Assembly: GCA_052034685.1 (NCBI GenBank)
Contig: JBPOIH010000027.1
Span: 1-28,834 of the forward strand
Direction of reading: 5' to 3'
DNA: 28,834 nucleotides
DNA from: CAYUUR01 sp052034685
GTDB taxonomy: Bacteria; Patescibacteriota; Saccharimonadia; Saccharimonadales; CAYUUR01
Positions 7,928 to 15,253 of the stretch are shown here, one piece after another. A program made the translations under genes and the position numbers. The notes below the pieces were generated by a model. The model saw only the letters and a program-made list of their open reading frames with translations, did not search any database and was not told the DNA's origin. Within the stretch, counting starts at the first letter, position 1, and each line of letters opens with the position of its first letter.

Positions 7928-8641
7928 CTAGATATCTATCGGACTATATAGGCTTTTCTCATGGCCATAAAACCATGCCCATATCTGGTCGCCATATGAA
8001 AAGTGCCACCACTCCGGCTTACAGCTTGCAAGACCGGCATCTAACATCGCAGTAACTAGCATTAATCTGTTATCCTTCTGCTCCTGCGTCAGATTAGGAT
8101 AGTACAGAAAAGACTTCTCGTTATCATCATTAAGCGTGCTGCCAAAATCTAGCAATTGCCCAGTTGTGGTATCAAGCACCTCTACATCGACGGCAGCTGC
8201 GCAAACATGTGGCGGTAAGGTTAGGTCAGGATCATTCACAAATGTTCTTGCATGCTCAAGTGCGTCCTCATCTGATGTGCCGGGGTTATCTTGCTTATAG
8301 TCATTAGCACAGTCGATAAGAATCCTTCTTTGAACTTCAACTGGACGATGGCCAGCCCGAATTACCAGTTGACATTTATCATTAAGCGTTTCCGCGGCTT
8401 TTTGTAGTCTAGATGCCAATGCTGAGCGCACATATACGGCGTCGTATTCTGGGTGATCAGCAATGTAGTCAGCATAACGCTGACCTTCCCAATCATCTTT
8501 GAGTGTCCAGCATGGTTCGACGAGCATTTTAGCATTGCTCGTAAGAGGCACGAGCGGGTCGTCTTCACCAGCTGACTGATACTTCGAAAAATCAATGCGT
8601 TCAGTACTGCGTGAGCGTTCAAGTTTTTCTTGGAGATTCAT
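7928..8641 (-). CDS. D-alanyl-D-alanine dipeptidase, VanX/DdpX family (peptidase M15D)
   Basis: 237 aa. The zinc site is visible: H145 and D152 in PPHVCAAAVD, and E210-W-W-H213 in the signature EWWHFSYGD. R95 or R99 in IRAGHRP corresponds to the substrate-binding arginine. The usual SxHxxGxAxD is altered (PPHVCAAAVD), so the substrate preference may differ. It hydrolyses D-Ala-D-Ala or related dipeptides in peptidoglycan recycling or remodelling. No vanHA-type neighbours are present, so vancomycin resistance is not implied. No export signal is seen, so a cytoplasmic location is likely. Confidence 0.87.
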   Translation of the reverse strand: MNLQEKLERSRSTERIDFSKYQSAGEDDPLVPLTSNAKMLVEPCWTLKDDWEGQRYADYIADHPEYDAVYVRSALASRLQKAAETLNDKCQLVIRAGHRPVEVQRRILIDCANDYKQDNPGTSDEDALEHARTFVNDPDLTLPPHVCAAAVDVEVLDTTTGQLLDFGSTLNDDNEKSFLYYPNLTQEQKDNRLMLVTAMLDAGLASCKPEWWHFSYGDQIWAWFYGHEKSLYSPIDI

Positions 8642-8684
8642 TACACTAAATTATACCCTAACTATCTCTCCTAATGTATGGTCT

Positions 8685-9461
8685 CTAGAGTTTGACGCGT
8701 ATAACCTCATCCTCTTCCGAATTCTCCATATCAATCCAAACCTTGCCATCTTCGCTGTTGAGTAGTTGTTCTTCCTGGGTAATAAAATAGTCGAAATCCG
8801 CGTAGTTCTCATAAGTAAGCTTGAACAGCCTATTCTCGGTACTTTGGTTCTGGGCTACAAACAGAACATTGGGGTACAGGTATGCACTTTCGTAGGCATA
8901 GTCCTCGTGCTGTCTCATGCGTTTTCTAAAAATCCATGTAAATGTCCCTGGCTCAAATATATCAAGTACGTAGCTAGGTTTATCTGAACTTCCTTTTCGT
9001 TCTAGGAATAGTTCTGGTAGCGGGCTTGGAAAAGACTCTCTATTCAGTGTGTACTTAGGGAAGATATTAAACGTACCCTTGGTTTGCTGCTTAATGGTCA
9101 GAGCAATCCTAAAGACGTTCAGACAGTGATCAACATGCTCTTGCCGCATAGATTTGTTTTTGTAGAAGTTTCGAAGCGTGGTTTGGTCTAGTTGGGTGTT
9201 CTCTCGTAAGTAACGTATGCCTTTGCTGGCGAGATAATAGCTGGCAGGTTTGCCTTGCAATCTGCATGTTTTATCGTAACGCTTACCGATATATCCTTGT
9301 CTATGTAGAACATACAGGCCTTCATAAACACTTGATCTATGTTTACCTAATAACTCTGCTAGTAAATCGACGCTAACAAACCTGAACTTATAACACAGCT
9401 TTAATACTTTAACCTGATTACTATTTAATGGTCTTCTATACTTGGGGCTAGCAACTAACAC
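8685..9461 (-). CDS. replication-relaxation-type winged-helix protein, copy 1
   Basis: 258 aa, GTG start just after an in-frame TAA. The N-terminus has KYRRPLNSNQVKVLKLCYKF, then a winged-helix region (VDLLAELLGKHRSSVYEGLYVLHRQGYIGKRYD) and YYLASKGIRYLRE. This layout resembles replication-relaxation/MobC-like proteins of mobile elements (Pfam replic_Relax type). The C-terminal half carries a PEL-x-LE and DIFEPG region that could be a degenerate nuclease fold. It is a clear paralogue of 10824-11690, the two sharing KYRRPLNSxQ and the whole winged-helix layout. It probably acts in replication or control of the island; function is inferred. Confidence 0.7.
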   Translation of the reverse strand: MLVASPKYRRPLNSNQVKVLKLCYKFRFVSVDLLAELLGKHRSSVYEGLYVLHRQGYIGKRYDKTCRLQGKPASYYLASKGIRYLRENTQLDQTTLRNFYKNKSMRQEHVDHCLNVFRIALTIKQQTKGTFNIFPKYTLNRESFPSPLPELFLERKGSSDKPSYVLDIFEPGTFTWIFRKRMRQHEDYAYESAYLYPNVLFVAQNQSTENRLFKLTYENYADFDYFITQEEQLLNSEDGKVWIDMENSEEDEVIRVKL

Positions 9462-9519
9462 TTACAACAACTCACCAATCTCCCACACACGTCCACTCTC
9501 ACGATAACTATCTAGGTAG

Positions 9520-9560
9520 CTCTATATGTATATAGGCACTTATATACTTGACAAACCCAT
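9520..9560 (+). repeat. AT-rich inverted site, left copy
   Basis: Contains GTATATA-GGCACT-TATATAC (9528-9547), itself a perfect interrupted palindrome, followed by CTTGACAAACCCA. The same block, with GGCACTTATATACTT and AAACCCA conserved, occurs inverted at 15431-15480, 5.9 kb away. The left part CTCTATATGTATATAG (9520-9535) is also inverted, with one mismatch, at 10671-10686. It could be a transposon end, recombination site or operator. Confidence 0.6.
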
Positions 9561-9576
9561 AACAGGGGCGTAAACT
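9548..9576 (+). promoter_or_regulatory. promoter of IS1595-type transposase A
   Basis: TTGACA (9548-9553), 17-bp spacer, TAAACT (9571-9576). The transposase ATG comes 6 nt later, so the transcript is expected to be leaderless. Confidence 0.75.
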
Positions 9577-9582
9577 GTAAGT

Positions 9583-10596
9583 ATGAACATCTTCACCATA
9601 CAACAGCAGTTTCCCAATGATGAAGTCTGTCTTGCCTTTTTAGAACTACAACGCTGGGGTAAAGACCATGAGCGCCGCTGCTGCCCGCACTGCGGTAACG
9701 TGAAGACCTATCAGTTTGCCAGTAAGAAGCTGTATAAATGCGCAGCCTGCCGTAAGCAGTTTACTGCCACTGTTGGCACTATCTTTGAAGGCAGTCATGT
9801 ACCGCTGCATAAATGGTTCTGGGCAGTCTTTCTTAACACCTCGCTCAAAAAAGGTATTAGCTCCATTCAGCTCTCTAAATATCTTGAGATTACCCAAAAG
9901 ACGGCTTGGTTTATGCTCCAGCGTATACGGCACGGTCTGGAAGTATCAGGTAACGCCGGGCTGCTTGCCAGTATCGTTGAAATTGACGAAACCTACATCG
10001 GCGGTAAAGAAAAGAACAAGCACGCTAACAAACGTAGTGAAGGTACGCAGGGTCGCGGCAGTATGTATACTAAGGCACCGGTTGTCGGCATGCTAGAGCG
10101 CAAAGGCGACCTGCGTCTGCTGACCACCAACTTCACCGACACGCCGACAATGCACAAACTCATTACCAAAAACATCAAACAAGGCAGCACGGTTATGAGC
10201 GACAGCTACCGCCCATACCGGAGTATTCACAAGCTCGGTTATGACAGCCAACGGGTTGACCATGCGGCTGGCGAGTACGTTCGGGGTGATATTGGCACCA
10301 ATGCCCTAGAGGGTAGCTGGGCACACTTCAAGCTTTCACTGTCTGCGATCTATGTTGGCGTCAGCAAAAAGCATTTGCAAAAATACTGTGCTGAGTTTGC
10401 GTTCCGTTACAATCACCGCGACCAAGACGACGGACAGCGCTTTCATGACTGGTTCAAATACGTAAACGGACGTATTACCTACCAAAATCTCATAGCTGGC
10501 AAAAAGCGGCCTAAGAAGCTCGTTAAAATGAAGCCAAGCAAGCCTGACTTCAAGCGTTCCATGCAGCTTATTGATGACGACCCGCTCTACGTCTAA
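9583..10596 (+). mobile_element. IS1595-family (ISXO2-like) transposase A, 337 aa
   Basis: Full-length DDE transposase. N-terminal zinc ribbon with CCPHC (33-37) and CAAC (53-56), a helix-turn-helix region (ISSIQLSKYLEITQKTAWFMLQ) and the ISXO2-like catalytic core with D135 (EIDETYIGGK), D207 (MSDSYRPY) and E243 (NALEGSWAHFK). It ends with FRYNHRDQDDGQRFHDWF. All catalytic residues are present and no frameshift is seen, so it may be active. Possible ends are the inverted 16-mers at 9520-9535 and 10671-10686, not proven. It lies between two paralogous winged-helix genes. Confidence 0.9.
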
Positions 10597-10823
10597 ACAT
10601 ATCTACCGACACCCAAGCTATCTAAGTTTACTTTTCTCTATTCTTTTTCTCTTCCTTTTCCCCCTCTCTTTCTATATAAATATAGAGGAGAAGGTATGAA
10701 GTGAATGATAGATGAGTAGTTGTTAGTTTGCGGGTGTTGTCAGGTTGAGTTATGTTGCTTGTGGTTTGAGTATGGTTAGTGATGTGGTTACATGTGAGTA
10801 GATGAGCGTAAGTAGGTATAGCT
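10597..10823. other. intergenic region: pyrimidine tract, AT palindrome and C-poor leader
   Basis: No gene is seen. 10628-10672 is almost pure pyrimidine on the plus strand and ends in the palindrome CTATAT-AA-ATATAG (10673-10686). The next 130 nt up to the ATG at 10824 contain almost no C (G/T/A-rich). The leader of the paralogous gene at 9462-9520 shows the same bias on its own coding strand. Confidence 0.55.
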
Positions 10824-11690
10824 ATGAGTGAAGTAGTAGATAAAACCAATGTAGGTACAGTTAAATATAGACGACCATTGAATAGTCAGCAGCTGAAGAC
10901 TCTGCACCTGCTGTACTGGTACCGCTTTTGTACTGCCAAGCAACTCGCTCATTCACTAAGTAAACCGAGTCATAAGGCAATTCAGAACAAACTGCAGATA
11001 CTTGAAGCTCAGGGCTTCATTAGCAAACGCTATGACAAAAGCTATAAACTGCTTGGTCGTCCTGCTGAGTACTTCATTACGCCCAAAGGTACTCGTGGGC
11101 TTGAAAAAGCCAAGCCCGGTACTACTAACCAGTGGGCGACCAAGAGCCTGTACAAGAACAAGACGGTGTCTGATGACTTTTTGAGGCACTGCATCACGGT
11201 AACTGAAACAGCCAAAAAACTTCGGGAAATATATGGCGGTGGAGAGAAAATGCACATACTACCCAAAAGCTATATGGCGCAGCATGACTACTATCCTGCT
11301 TGGACACCAGACCTACACCTTGAAGTACCAGGCAGAGGCAATACACCAGCCAGACACTACTTCGTAGATGTCTGGGACGGTACGAAGCCGTTCTTTGTCA
11401 GTGTCAGAAAAATCAGGAACTATGTGAACTTCAAGGAAAGTGAGGAGTGGCAGGAAGACGAACTATTTCCGGCTATTCTAGCTATTTGTGAAGACAAAAG
11501 AACCCAAAAGAAGCTGAACCGGCAAATGAGGCACATTTTAGACGAACAGTGGGATGAGGGGCTGGTGTTTGCTGCAACTACGGTAGATAAGCTTCAGCAA
11601 GCCACAAAACCCACCAACAAACTATGGCTCCGTGTCCACGCCGATGAACAGCCAACACGACACTCTCTTGCCACACTATTTGCATCGTAA
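10824..11690 (+). CDS. replication-relaxation-type winged-helix protein, copy 2
   Basis: 288 aa paralogue of the protein at 8685-9461, sharing KYRRPLNSQQLKTLHLLYWY and the winged-helix layout (AKQLAHSLSKPSHKAIQNKLQ, GFISKRYDKSYKLLGRPAEY, TPKGTRGLEK). The second half has TPDLHLEV and FVDVWDGTKPF, resembling the PEL and DIFEPG positions of copy 1, a possible degenerate restriction-like fold. The N-terminus is ten residues longer than in copy 1. It lies directly upstream of the DGR on the same strand. A role in replication, mobilisation or island regulation is inferred from family resemblance only. Confidence 0.7.
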   Translation: MSEVVDKTNVGTVKYRRPLNSQQLKTLHLLYWYRFCTAKQLAHSLSKPSHKAIQNKLQILEAQGFISKRYDKSYKLLGRPAEYFITPKGTRGLEKAKPGTTNQWATKSLYKNKTVSDDFLRHCITVTETAKKLREIYGGGEKMHILPKSYMAQHDYYPAWTPDLHLEVPGRGNTPARHYFVDVWDGTKPFFVSVRKIRNYVNFKESEEWQEDELFPAILAICEDKRTQKKLNRQMRHILDEQWDEGLVFAATTVDKLQQATKPTNKLWLRVHADEQPTRHSLATLFAS

Positions 11691-12032
11691 GCAACATAGT
11701 GTACACTAATACACAAGCAGTTTAAGATATAGTCCTGGCTATGCCTTAAACGACAAGAAGTGGAAGCGATAAAACAAATGAATACTACACAGAGGGGAAC
11801 AGGGGTTAACCAGACAGCAAAGGCTGCCGTAGCCAGTCTTGATTGCGCCCCGGCGCAATCTACTCTCTCTCGGTTAGCGCAGTTGCTTCCCGCACCCATA
11901 GCGTATTACTCTCGCTATCTCTATCTCCGTCAACAGCCGTCTATGTTTTGGATGGCTAGTTTGCATTTTGCTCGTAATTCATTCACATCAACAAACAGAG
12001 TAAATATAACGACATAAGAAAGGAACAACCAT
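11691..12032. other. gap before the variable protein: palindromes, no convincing gene
   Basis: An 85-codon frame (11760-12017) exists but lacks a ribosome binding site and protein-like composition. The region holds TTTAAG-at-ATAG..CTAT-gc-CTTAAA (11722-11751), a perfect palindrome at 11841-11860 with arms GATTGCGCC and GGCGCAATC and a 2-nt centre, and the promoter at 11982-12010. No Avd-like accessory gene is found here. Confidence 0.55.
11982..12010 (+). promoter_or_regulatory. promoter of the DGR variable protein
   Basis: TTCACA (11982-11987), 17-bp spacer, TATAAC (12005-12010). AGAAAGGA (12017-12024) lies 8 nt before the ATG at 12033, so this gene has a normal leader and a strong ribosome binding site. 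Confidence 0.6.
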
Positions 12033-13418
12033 ATGGACACCCAATCAATAACCCAAACCATCAACATCATCATCGGCTCAGACGCTGGCACTGGCAGTCT
12101 GGCCGACACCGGCACCTCACTCCTGCCGCTCATAACCATCGGTATTGCCCTCATCGCCGCCGGTATTCTGGCCTGGCGCTTTGCCCGCCGCTCACATAAG
12201 CTGAGCTTCCGGGGCTTAGCAATCTTCGCTCTCTTTGCTATTGCTGGAACAAGTCTTTCACTGAATCTTTCCGGTGTTTCCGCTGCTCCAACGCTCAGTC
12301 TTGGCGCCAATCAAGACACTATTACCGTAACCATCCCCGAAGGCGGCGGTACAGCCAGCACTACTACAACTATCACCACCGGCACCACCAACCCCGACGG
12401 CTACACCCTCACGGCTGCTCTCGCCGAACCCGAACCCGGCATCGCCATCAGCCTCAAAGGCGGGAACATCACTACCAGCACGCCACTCACACCCGGAGCT
12501 CCAGCCCTGACCCTCAAAACCACCGACAGCGCCTCGTCAGGCGACACCACCGAAGTAACCTTAGACTTCACTATCGACAACACTGTTTCAGCAGGAGAGA
12601 AAGAACTCAAGCTGGCTTATGCTGCTACCGACATACCAGCTCCAACCACCATGCAATCTATGACCCCCAGCTACTGCCAAAATCACATGACTGTCTACAA
12701 CGGCACAAATGAGAGTGCGGTTCTTACCCTGAGCGACCCACGAGGCAGCGGTCAAACCTACCAGGTAGCCAAACTAGCAGACAATAACTGCTGGATGTTA
12801 AACAACCTCAAGCTTGGTTCCACCACAGGAGACATCACCCTTACCCCAGCCGACACTAACATTGCAGCCGACTTCACCCTCCCGCAGGTTGTAACTACTG
12901 GCACAGCAGACTACGACAACCCTGGTGCCTATGGTCCGGTTCCTGGTGATACGGGCAGTGGTGCCACCAACTACGGCTATCTGTACAACTGGCCTGCGGC
13001 AACAGCTGGGGAATCCCGCACCAGCCACACGCATGAAGACGGCGATGCACCATACTCCATCTGTCCGGCAAACTGGCGACTGCCAACCTCAAGATGGGAC
13101 GCAGCTTGGGAGAATGTTTCTGGCGACTTTCCAGCTCTGGACATTGCTTTTGGCGGCACCGGAGAAGGCTCATGGAGCGGTGAACCTAACATTGCTCAGT
13201 GGCAAAATGAGGGCGCCTTTAAAGGGGTATTCGCTGGCCGCTGGTGGGAAGGCTTCAGCGACCAGGGTGACTACGGCTACGTGTGGTCAGCTTCGGCTCT
13301 ACCGGACGGTGCGGACGGCGCGTTCAGCGCGGCCTTCGGCCCAGGCTACGTCGGTCCGGCCGGCAGCAGCGATCGGGCGTACGGGTTTGGGGTTCGCTGT
13401 CTCTTAAGCCAGCCTTAG
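12033..13418 (+). CDS. DGR variable protein: membrane-anchored FISUMP/C-type-lectin-like protein
   Basis: 461 aa. Two hydrophobic segments lie near the N-terminus (about 30-50, LLPLITIGIALIAAGILAW followed by RFARR; about 61-84, ending GVSAAP, a signal-peptidase-like site). Residues about 85-210 are a Thr/Ser-rich beta-type stalk. Residues about 225-461 match the FISUMP domain: QTYQVAKLADNNCWMLNNLKL, YGYLYNW, CPANWRLPT, YVWSAS and a terminal FGVRCL. FISUMP domains adopt a C-type-lectin-like fold, the usual DGR display scaffold. Codons 400-456 correspond to the variable region. The product is probably exposed on the cell surface, where binding to a host cell or polymer would be diversified; the ligand is unknown. 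GC is higher than in flanking genes. Confidence 0.92.
   Translation: MDTQSITQTINIIIGSDAGTGSLADTGTSLLPLITIGIALIAAGILAWRFARRSHKLSFRGLAIFALFAIAGTSLSLNLSGVSAAPTLSLGANQDTITVTIPEGGGTASTTTTITTGTTNPDGYTLTAALAEPEPGIAISLKGGNITTSTPLTPGAPALTLKTTDSASSGDTTEVTLDFTIDNTVSAGEKELKLAYAATDIPAPTTMQSMTPSYCQNHMTVYNGTNESAVLTLSDPRGSGQTYQVAKLADNNCWMLNNLKLGSTTGDITLTPADTNIAADFTLPQVVTTGTADYDNPGAYGPVPGDTGSGATNYGYLYNWPAATAGESRTSHTHEDGDAPYSICPANWRLPTSRWDAAWENVSGDFPALDIAFGGTGEGSWSGEPNIAQWQNEGAFKGVFAGRWWEGFSDQGDYGYVWSASALPDGADGAFSAAFGPGYVGPAGSSDRAYGFGVRCLLSQP
13230..13406 (+). repeat. DGR variable region (VR)
   Basis: Aligns without gaps to the template at 14862-15038 (offset 1632). 24 of 177 positions differ, and every difference is an adenine in the template: 16 read G, 6 read T and 2 read C here. 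Template AAC codons have become Gly, Tyr, Ser, Asp, Ala and Arg. The invariant 3' part CGGGTTTGGGGTTCGCTG (13382-13399) is the likely initiation of mutagenic homing sequence. Similarity ends at 13407, the first non-adenine mismatch. Confidence 0.95.
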
Positions 13419-13425
13419 CTGGCTT
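13406..13425. promoter_or_regulatory. DGR target hairpin/cruciform at the 3' end of VR
   Basis: Perfect 8-bp stem AAGCCAGC (13406-13413) and GCTGGCTT (13418-13425) with a 4-nt loop CTTA. It starts exactly where VR-TR identity ends and overlaps the stop codon of the variable protein. No equivalent follows the template. In the Bordetella phage DGR an 8-bp, 4-nt-loop hairpin just after the homing sequence is needed for target recognition. Confidence 0.85.
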
Positions 13426-13505
13426 CTGGGGAGCCCACAAAGCGAGGCTGGCGCGATAGCGTGACCACGCTAGAGCCCGCCGAGTCGACTGGGTTCCCCA
13501 GTCGC
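13426..13505 (+). ncRNA. structured RNA between variable protein and RT
   Basis: CTGGGGAGCCC (13426-13436) can pair with GGGTTCCCCAG (13491-13501), 11 bp with one G-U pair. Inside lies TAGCGTG-ac-CACGCTA (13457-13472). A competing hairpin is CGACTGGG-ttc-CCCAGTCG (13486-13504). This is dense pairing for 80 nt without a gene and without a U-run. It could be a leader element controlling RT translation or a DGR-specific RNA; no known family is recognised. Confidence 0.5.
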
Positions 13506-13536
13506 GATCAAAAATTTGCAAATCTGGTATTACAAT

Positions 13537-14679
13537 ATGACCTCGCATACCGCAAACACGCGCCTTGAGTGGTTGGCCAAAGAACTAAAGAAAGCCTATA
13601 AAGCAGCGCGCGCCGGCAAAATCAGCAAGCCTGAGGTTATCGCCTTTGACAAAATTGCCAAGTCAGAGATTGCCGCGCTGGCTCAAGAAATTCACACTCG
13701 CAGCTACACACCTCGCCCATCAACAGCGTTTATTGTAAACAAGCCCGTTAAGCGGGAGATATTCGCTGCCGCCTTTCGGGATAGAGTAGTACATCACCTC
13801 TTATTTAACCAGGTCAACAAGTGGTGGGATGCACGGTTCATTGAAGATAATTACAGCTGTAGGATTGGTAAAGGCACGCTCTACGGTATCCGCCGCCTTG
13901 ATCACCACATCCGTTCGGTCAGCCGTAATTATACCCGGCCAGCATACATACTAAAGCTTGATCTTCAGGGCTACTTTATGAGCTTGGAGCGCAAAAAGTT
14001 GTTTGAGCGAGCAATGTGGGGGCTGGACAGGCAGTTTCCTGATAAAGGCTACAGCTACCAAGTATGCAAATTTTTATGGAAAGTCATTATCTTCAACGAC
14101 CCACTTAAAAATGTGCAGCTCAACTGTCCGCGCAGAGCTTGGCAAGGCTTACCGCCCAGCAAAAGCTTGTTTCATCATCCAAAGGGTCGTGGTATTGCCA
14201 TCGGTAATCTCACTTCCCAGCTACTGAGCAACATATACCTCGATCAGCTGGATCGGTTTGTAACGCTGGGGCTAGGCTTTAAACACTATGGCCGATATGT
14301 TGATGATTTCTACATCGTTTCCACCAATAAAGCTGAACTTATTAAGGCAACTGCTACTGTAGAGCGTTATTTAGACCGCCATCTGGCGCTTACATTGCAC
14401 CCGCACAAACGGCACCTACAGGAGTGCCATAAGGGCGTGGCGTTCCTAGGCGCAGTGGTATATCCTCATCGTATACACCCCGGTAAGCGGCTCAAGCATA
14501 ATCTGCTGGAGGCGCTTTCACATGCTGATTGCTCCAAGGAAACGGCAGCCTCATACCGGGGGCTGGTAAAACACTACAAACACCACAAACTACTGAGTGC
14601 TATAGATATTGCTCAGGGGGGGTACAATAAAGAGGTGCTTTGCTTGGCTCAAGGGCGGGCTGCTCTTGGCGGTGAATAA
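13537..14679 (+). CDS. DGR reverse transcriptase
   Basis: 380 aa from the ATG at 13537; an upstream TTG (13516) in frame is less likely. The RT palm motifs are in order: KLDLQGYF (140-147, catalytic D142), IGNLTSQ (222-228) and YVDD (254-257). IGNLTSQ replaces the QGxxxSP of other bacterial RTs and is diagnostic of DGR enzymes. The thumb region with LHPHKRHLQ and VAFLGAVVYP follows. There is no maturase, protease or RNase H domain. It copies the template RNA with adenine-specific errors and supplies cDNA that replaces VR. No clear ribosome binding site is seen, which fits control by the structured region upstream. Confidence 0.96.
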   Translation: MTSHTANTRLEWLAKELKKAYKAARAGKISKPEVIAFDKIAKSEIAALAQEIHTRSYTPRPSTAFIVNKPVKREIFAAAFRDRVVHHLLFNQVNKWWDARFIEDNYSCRIGKGTLYGIRRLDHHIRSVSRNYTRPAYILKLDLQGYFMSLERKKLFERAMWGLDRQFPDKGYSYQVCKFLWKVIIFNDPLKNVQLNCPRRAWQGLPPSKSLFHHPKGRGIAIGNLTSQLLSNIYLDQLDRFVTLGLGFKHYGRYVDDFYIVSTNKAELIKATATVERYLDRHLALTLHPHKRHLQECHKGVAFLGAVVYPHRIHPGKRLKHNLLEALSHADCSKETAASYRGLVKHYKHHKLLSAIDIAQGGYNKEVLCLAQGRAALGGE

Positions 14680-14861
14680 TATGCTGGCTACCCGGTAAGT
14701 AGTCAGGCAGACAAGCATATCTAAGAGACGATACTCACTAGCTTTGGTTCTTCTCGGCTAGTTCTTTATGGGCAGTGCCGCCGAGGCCTCCCCGCGCCTG
14801 GTACGCTGGGCGCAGTATAACGAGTAGTATTGCTACATGTGCGCTGGCTGGGGCCTTCAGT
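14680..14861 (+). other. structured 5' flank of the template repeat, no gene
   Basis: ATATGC (14679-14684) pairs with GCATAT (14715-14720) and encloses GGCTAC-ccggtaa-GTAGTC (14686-14704). ACTAGC (14737-14742) pairs with GCTAGT (14757-14762). The stretch just before TR shows a weak echo of the variable-protein sequence before VR (GCCTT..TTCGCTGGC). It is probably part of the template RNA; the frame 14775-15032 through it is a relic of the duplicated 3' end. Confidence 0.55.
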
Positions 14862-15038
14862 TTCGCTGGCAACTGGTGGGAAGGCTTCAACAACCAGGGT
14901 GACAACGGCAACGTGTGGTCAGCTTCGGCTCAACCGGACAATGCGGACAACGCGTTCAGCGCGAACTTCAACCCAGGCAACGTCAATCCGGCCAACAACA
15001 ACGATCGGGCGAACGGGTTTGGGGTTCGCTGACTCTTA
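14862..15038 (+). repeat. DGR template repeat (TR)
   Basis: Begins TTCGCTGGCAACTGGTGGGA. It contains about 43 adenines, most in AAC/AAT codons in the reading frame of the variable protein, so adenine mutagenesis mainly changes surface-loop residues without creating stops. It lies 182 nt downstream of the RT on the same strand, so it can be transcribed by read-through. The frame-equivalent codon after VR is TGA at 15030-15032, which reads TGT (Cys456) in the variable protein. Confidence 0.95.
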
Positions 15039-15240
15039 GGATTCTTTGGTTACACTATTACTGTGAGTCTTCTATTAGCTCGTCTTCCACGGAGTACTTT
15101 CTACCTTACTTGTTTTGGGTAAGAACGACAGACATACGAGAGAGCGGCGCGACTGCCTGTTACTACCGGGCTTTCGCATCGCTCGCCTTGGTTTTAGGTT
15201 GTTGTTTGGCAGATTATCGGCGGTTATAGCCTGTCCGTTG

Positions 15241-15246
15241 TATAAT
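15241..15246 (+). promoter_or_regulatory. -10 box of the 53-aa gene
   Basis: Perfect TATAAT, 7 nt upstream of the ATG at 15254, predicting a leaderless mRNA. No good -35 is visible at the right spacing. The preceding 200 nt after TR (15039-15240) hold no gene that I can support. Confidence 0.55.
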
Positions 15247-15253
15247 CAAGAGT

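Noticed and set aside
7910..7931. CTAGCA..TGCTAG hairpin between the convergent GNAT and VanX-like genes as a terminator
   Set aside because: Only 6 bp with a 10-nt loop and no T-run on either strand; too weak to call.
7928..8641. Vancomycin-resistance locus
   Set aside because: Only a VanX-like dipeptidase is present, without a vanH/vanA-type ligase or vanRS. A peptidoglycan-recycling role is more likely.
11760..12017. 85-codon frame before the variable protein, possible Avd
   Set aside because: No resemblance to the four-helix Avd protein, no ribosome binding site, and it contains a perfect DNA palindrome. Left as non-coding.
14775..15032. 85-codon frame through the template repeat
   Set aside because: It reads in the variable-protein frame only because TR is a copy of its 3' end. 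It lacks a ribosome binding site and its N-terminal part is not protein-like; treated as TR plus flank.
15039..15253. tRNA or CRISPR repeats after the template
   Set aside because: No cloverleaf, no T-loop consensus and no repeat-spacer pattern could be found by eye.
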